Of a DNA stretch of 26,021 nucleotides, positions 25,906-26,021 are shown piece after piece. Position numbers and translations under genes: made by a program. The first letter of the stretch is position 1. The number at the start of each line of letters is the position of its first letter. The notes beneath the pieces are model-generated. The model saw only the letters and a program-made list of their open reading frames with translations, did not search any database and was not told where the DNA came from. Origin of the DNA: a virus. Where the stretch lies: IMG/VR virus record IMGVR_UViG_3300002835_007496, positions 1 to 26,021 of that record; one strand, written 5' to 3'.

Positions 25906-26021
25906 ATGTCTATAGAAAAAAAAATTCTTCAAGAAATTAGGCGCCATCACCAAATTAACAAATATGTGATGGAACAGGAAGTTGCACCTGATACGGCGGC
26001 GCCAATTTTAGATCCAAATGC
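25906..26021 (+). CDS. Start of a further protein, cut by the window edge
   Basis: An ORF begins at ATG 25906 and is open to the end of the window (38 complete codons). It reads MSIEKKILQEIRRHHQINKY and continues with acidic and Ala/Pro-rich residues. The first 25 residues look like an amphipathic helix. It starts 3 bp after the previous stop, so it is probably co-translated. Too little is visible to assign a function. Confidence 0.6.
   Translation, partial: MSIEKKILQEIRRHHQINKYVMEQEVAPDTAAPILDPN

Overview
The window is a piece of the late structural region of a large contractile-tailed (T4-like, myovirus-type) bacteriophage genome. It is AT-rich and almost fully coding. The clearest family evidence is a sheath protein with recognisable gp18-like ends, a 162-residue gp19-like tail tube protein, a tape-measure-like protein, a small LysM/gp53-like baseplate protein and two giant baseplate proteins, all on the + strand. 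No start is preceded by a good Shine-Dalgarno sequence. Most genes outside tight junctions have an A-rich leader before the ATG, as is common in Bacteroidota and their phages, so a Bacteroidota host is the best guess. This is inference, not proof.

Layout. 1-3795: three genes with 1-nt gaps, read as one cassette. These are a Thr/Pro-repeat surface protein cut by the window edge, a second Thr/Pro-linked modular protein with two six-cysteine modules and a cohesin-like domain, and a chymotrypsin-fold serine protease with an intact His/Asp/Ser triad. 3796-4017: a non-coding leader with hairpins. 4018-8049: an oversized tail sheath gene and a HAD-fold phosphatase-like gene 6 bp behind it. 8094-9737: a minus-strand free-standing homing endonuclease (four zinc modules plus a Vsr/EDxHD-like nuclease). 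9773-11651: a TATAAATA late-promoter-like box, the tail tube gene, a tube-like paralogue, and a gp26/gpG-like tail assembly chaperone whose frame appears to continue into a 3' extension by a frameshift. 11692-11716: a strong intrinsic terminator. 11744-25536: tape measure, a 1622-residue tube-cap/baseplate protein containing an OmpA-like domain, a LysM/gp53-like protein and a 2148-residue hub-like protein. 25537-26021: a structured leader, a 74-residue protein of unknown function and the start of another gene.

How it fits together. The order tube, tube-like protein, chaperone with frameshifted extension, tape measure, hub/cap, LysM wedge, hub is a canonical tail assembly order. The first cassette probably makes host-contact or decoration proteins. 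The most interesting signals are the apparent -2/+1 frameshift in front of the tape measure gene, the OmpA-like domain buried in a baseplate protein, the modular Thr/Pro-linked Cys and cohesin-like surface proteins coupled to a protease, and a recurring TATTTATA box just after stop codons.
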